Source: Heterostelium multicystogenum (lineage: Eukaryota > Evosea > Eumycetozoa > Acytosteliales > Acytosteliaceae). From it: 64,000 bases of DNA. Where the stretch lies: NCBI GenBank assembly GCA_003667245.1, contig RCNN01000057.1:1-64000 (forward strand), given 5' to 3'. The notes below the pieces were generated by a model. The model did not search any database. It was not told where the DNA came from and worked only from the letters and a program-made list of their open reading frames with translations. Shown one piece after another: positions 60,592 through 64,000 of this stretch. The position numbers and the translations under genes were made by a program. Each line of letters starts with the position of its first letter. Position 1 is the stretch's first letter.

Positions 60592-62292
60592 TTAGATTTT
60601 AGATTTAATATACTTATATAAATTGTCAATGTTAATGATTGTGGAAGTTGTATTGAATTTGCTATCCCCATGATTAAAATGGTATTGTCATCTAATTTTC
60701 TTGTTTTTAAACTTTTTACCTACATCGCTGATCGTTATATTTTTGATTGTTGATGGAAGATCTTTCAAATTGTTGTTGTGTATTATAAATTCGGTATAAA
60801 TAGATATCGATGAAACTGAAGGTGTCCATACATCTTGTTCTACTTTTTGTCTACTATATCCAAAATCGATGTTCTCCACTGATTGAACAAATGTTTGATT
60901 GGTTAGAATCGTTGAGTAATGTAATTTTAATTGATTGTTATTGATCTGTTGATTAATCGTTTTTGACCTCTGACACCATTATTATTGAATCCACCATATT
61001 TAACAAACTTCAAATTTGGTAATCGATTACAGCTTTCAATGAGTGTATTAAATCGAAACTTGTCATTATCTGGAAGATGGATATTGATTAAACTCTCTGG
61101 AAGTCGTTCAAAATTAATGACACTTCTGAGAGAAATACCAGACAAAATCAATGTTTCCAAATGTTGAAGTGTGGCAAATGTATTTAAACAAGATGAAGAT
61201 CTGAATAAAAAGAGACCACTCAAGAATAAATATTTGATGTTCGATGGTATAAATTCACTGTTGAATGGTTTTGATGATTTACTGACCAACATCAATTGAG
61301 TGACATTCTCTGGGATATCTCCAACTTCGATTGAATCTTCAAAAGACATCAATTGAAGAGTATGTAATGATGTTAAATGTTTGATGTATGGTAATTGTTT
61401 GGTTACTATTTGAAGAAACTTTAATGTTGATGGAAGTTGAGCTGATTTCGACCATATCAATCCAGTTTCTGCATTAATGGGGATATAATACAGCTTTTCA
61501 AGATTGGGTGGGAGTGATTCGAAATCACTTGAAACATAAGCACCACTTCTTGGATACACCAACAGAATTTTAAGTGATCGAGGTAAGAGTGACATTTTAT
61601 GTTGTAAACCATGTTCACTAAATTCAATAATTAAAGATTCCAAATGCAATGGCAATGATGATTCGTTTATCTGATATTTGTGAGCTCTGATTTCTTTTAT
61701 ATTCGATGGAAATCTGATGTTTTCTTGTAATTCTATATCTTGTCTCAAACAAAATTGAATTGATATTTGTATTACTGATATTGTTATGAATGAAATGATC
61801 ATCTATTTCTGATTTGGTTTGATTTTGAAGTTAAGTTTTAGAAATCTGTAATATCAAATATACTATATTTATATATATCATTAAATGATTATAATATATT
61901 ATATTATACATACTATTGCATTGAATGGTGTCTATTGTATGGAATTTATCAAAAATGTATGAGGAATGGAAGCTATCTTTGGTTGAGTCAATTGGAGTTG
62001 AACTGATTTCAAGCAGATGATTCTGATCAGTGTATCGATTGAATGATCGAATCAGGATATCTCTGTATGAAGACATAAAAGTATGACTGCTATTCTCGAT
62101 GAATGATCTTATCCAATGATTATACTTGAATAATAGATAGCTATTACGATGATCAAACAATGTCTTACAACTCAAACTGAAACATACTCTGTCTATATTA
62201 TCATCTAAACATTCTATTATTTTAGTTAACAACACAAATGATAGATTAACCAATACATTATTATCATTTGAAGTATTATTATTATTTAACAT
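60592..62292 (-). pseudogene. FNIP-repeat/F-box-like gene, disrupted copy
   Basis: The N-terminal 130 residues from ATG 62292 (MLNNNNTSNDNNVLVNLSFV...) are almost the same as the intact copy at 43179. The frame then breaks near 61840-61910. It resumes with LRQDIELQENIRFPSN and FNIP repeats (LLPRSLKILLV, SLPPNLEKLYYI, DIPENVTQLML, RLPESLINIHLP), breaks again near 60940-60960, and continues MENIDFGYSRQKVEQDVWTP. A last shift near 60715 precedes GDSKFNTTSTIINIDNL. Given the general error rate, some breaks may be artefacts, but the AT-rich insert near 61850-61910 replaces about 20 conserved residues. Likely a pseudogene. Confidence 0.7.
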
Positions 62293-62454
62293 TATTTATT
62301 TGTGAGATGAAACATGAAATCAAAGTACATTTAAATACAAGAAATGATGCACATTCCCTTATTTAAAGTTCAAAAATCATTTTGTTAAAAAGAATTCTGT
62401 TATTTTAAATTATGTTGTGTTTTTTTTAATACAAATAAAAAAATTAATAAACAA

Positions 62455-63398
62455 CAACCTACAGTTGAAAAGAGAAAAGAAACTCATAGACCTAAGAAAT
62501 CAAGAACTGTAGAGCAATGGAAACAAAGAATTATACAATCGGCTCAATCATACAAGAGTTGTGATAACCAGCTTGGTAAAACTTATTTTAAAACACAACG
62601 TAGATCCAATCAAAGCTACTGAAGAATTTGACCTCATCCAATAATGAAGTTGATAAAGTCAGTAAAAGCACAGGCAAAGCACTGAAATCACTTATGCGTG
62701 ATGTGAAAGGGGCTTTAGAAGAACACAAAGATCTCAATTTTTTAGAGGTCAGAAGATAGTGTGATGATATACTAGGTAATCAAAAAAAAACAATAACACA
62801 AACCCCAGGAGAACTCCTCCTTCATATGTAAATAAAAGATGAAAATATAAATATTTAATTGCAGTCCAATAGTTAATGATTACATTAATGATTCATTAAC
62901 AATACCCTTGTTTACACCTGAAAAAATTCTTATGAATACAACATCATTATTTAATAGAGTGAAGTTATACCACAAAATTTTTTCATCTATCATTAAGATA
63001 CTGTTTGTCTACACTAGCGAGCAACATAGGAGATTGTTTTCTCACCAATTCAGTGAAACAATTAATGTCGTCTTGTGTGAGTCTTGCCATTCTAATCTAT
63101 TTTTTTTAGATATTATCTGTTTATATCACTTTCTAATTAGTATGTTTCTTGCACTAAAAATCTATCTTCATCAATCATATTTTTTGGACTGATATCCATT
63201 CCTGAAAATGACAACCACGAATTTAAGTTCTTTATTGTAAGAAGGTTACAGAACGCCACTGCATCTCCGCCAATTAGCTTTGAGAGGATTCCTGAGTTTA
63301 AGAATCTTCTCACTCTTTACTTGGACCCTTTCAGAAAACAACAGCCATTTCATCAATTGTTTGAAGTGTGTATGGTGGAAGTGGTCCACCACCTATAA
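62455..63398 (+). pseudogene. Unidentified coding debris
   Basis: Several plus-strand segments look coding but do not join cleanly: RPKKSRTVEQWKQRIIQSAQ (about 62490-62570); NEVDKVSKSTGKALKSLMRD (about 62645-62710); CSPIVNDYINDSLTIPLFTP then EKILMNTTSLFNRVKLYHKI (about 62862-62985); IPENDNHEFKFFIVRRLQNA and FERIPEFKNLLTLYLDPFRK (about 63195-63345), ending at TAA 63396-63398. Possible introns at 63079-63110 and after 62575. No catalytic motif or transposase signature recognised. It may be a decayed gene or mobile-element remnant between two FNIP copies. Confidence 0.35.
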
Positions 63399-63484
63399 AT
63401 ATCCTAATAGTACCTATTTAGGATCTTTTGAGGAATCAAGAAATTCAATTATAATGATTACTTCAAATCGAGTTAAAATATTTA

Positions 63485-64000
63485 TTACATAATAGATTTA
63501 ATATAATCGGATAAATTGTCAATGTTAATGATTGTGGAAGTTGTATTGAATTTGCTATCCCCCATGATTAAAATGCTATTATCATCTAATTTTCTTAATT
63601 TAAACTTTTTATCTAATTCGCTAATAGTTATGTTTTTGATAGTTGATGGAAGATCTTTCAAATTGTTGTTGTGTAATATAAATTCGTTATCAATAGATAT
63701 CGATGAAACTGAAGGTGTCCATACATCTTGTTCTACTTTGAGCCTACTATAACCAAAATCGATATTCTCCACTGATTGAACAAATGTTTGATTGGTTAGA
63801 ATCGTTGAGTAATCAATTTTAATTGATTGTATTGATCCATTGATTAATCGTTTTTGACCTCTGACACCATTATTATCGAATCCACCATATGCGACAAACT
63901 TCAAATTTGGTAATCGATTACAGCTGTCAATGAGTGTATCAAATTGAAATTGGTTATCAACTGGAAGATGGATATTGATTAAACTCTCTGGAAGTCGTTC
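63485..64000 (-). CDS. FNIP-repeat protein, C-terminal part, cut by window edge
   Basis: Open from the window edge to 63485: ERLPESLINIHLP at the edge, then NLKFVAYGGFDNNGVRGQKR, VEQDVWTPSVSSISI, NNNLKDLPSTIKNITI and a C-terminus GDSKFNTTSTIINIDNLSDY. It aligns over its whole length with the ends of the copies at 43179 and 60592, and is closer to the latter. No frameshift in the visible part. The N-terminus lies beyond 64000. Confidence 0.75.
   Translation of the reverse strand, partial: ERLPESLINIHLPVDNQFQFDTLIDSCNRLPNLKFVAYGGFDNNGVRGQKRLINGSIQSIKIDYSTILTNQTFVQSVENIDFGYSRLKVEQDVWTPSVSSISIDNEFILHNNNLKDLPSTIKNITISELDKKFKLRKLDDNSILIMGDSKFNTTSTIINIDNLSDYIKSIM

Noticed and set aside
62455..63398. 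Retrotransposon or DNA-transposon call
   Set aside because: No reverse transcriptase, integrase, transposase motif, terminal repeat or target duplication was recognised, so it is left as unidentified debris.
1..64000. CRISPR arrays, rRNA, tRNA
   Set aside because: No regularly spaced direct repeats with unique spacers, and no recognisable rRNA or tRNA. Regular repeats seen are microsatellites or protein repeats.

Overview
The window looks like a nuclear contig of a dictyostelid social amoeba. The support is very AT-rich intergenic DNA, short GT-AG introns (about 50-290 bp, many with gtaagt or gtatgt donors), in-frame asparagine/glutamine runs, and families typical of or restricted to this group: FNIP-repeat/F-box-like proteins, ComC/Tgr-like TIG and EGF surface proteins, and a cAMP-receptor-like GPCR. 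I cannot name the species. Many well-conserved genes carry single-base frameshifts, mostly in homopolymers (ZIP transporter, RagC, GUF1, DEPDC5, ARP6). I read these as consensus errors of a draft assembly, so gene spans are given as wholes.

Layout. 1-4.9 kb: 3' end of a UVSSA-like repair gene (+), a ZIP zinc transporter (-) and nuclear actin-related protein 6 (-). 5-12.3 kb: two tandem (-) genes for large single-pass surface proteins built of FN3-like repeats, one EGF-like module, a ComC-type sandwich domain and a TM tail. 13.1-17.5 kb: splicing factor CWC25 (+), converging on a coiled-coil/low-complexity gene (-). 17.5-21.3 kb: a 3.7 kb gene-free stretch with one hairpin-bearing island. 21.3-31.5 kb: a His/Asp-rich probable mitochondrial membrane protein, a cAMP-receptor-like GPCR, a PH-domain protein, a YwrD-type gamma-glutamyltransferase relative and an ankyrin-like repeat protein. 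31.7-38.5 kb: an unrecognised Asn-rich gene (+) and the GATOR1 subunit DEPDC5/Iml1 (-). 39.3-44.9 kb: a TIG-type membrane protein flanked by two paralogous small membrane-protein exons, then an intact FNIP gene. 45.2-51.5 kb: RagC GTPase, a TMEM184 protein and a BRCT-domain protein. 52.7-57.1 kb: a large TIG/EGF/ComC-type receptor-like gene. 57.4-64 kb: two small ORFs, mitochondrial elongation factor GUF1/LepA, an orphan exon, a broken FNIP copy, unidentified coding debris and a third FNIP copy cut by the window edge.

How the genes relate. Most are unrelated housekeeping genes. Two groupings stand out. Four genes encode signal-peptide/TM surface proteins with Ig-like (TIG or FN3) repeats, the general design of dictyostelid adhesion and kin-recognition proteins; two are tandem copies with a patch of near-identity. 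The other pair is DEPDC5 (GATOR1) and RagC, which act on the same amino-acid-to-TORC1 pathway and lie about 7 kb apart. The right end (60-64 kb) looks like a duplication-prone patch where FNIP copies alternate with truncated exons. I recognised no tRNA, rRNA, CRISPR array or complete transposon.
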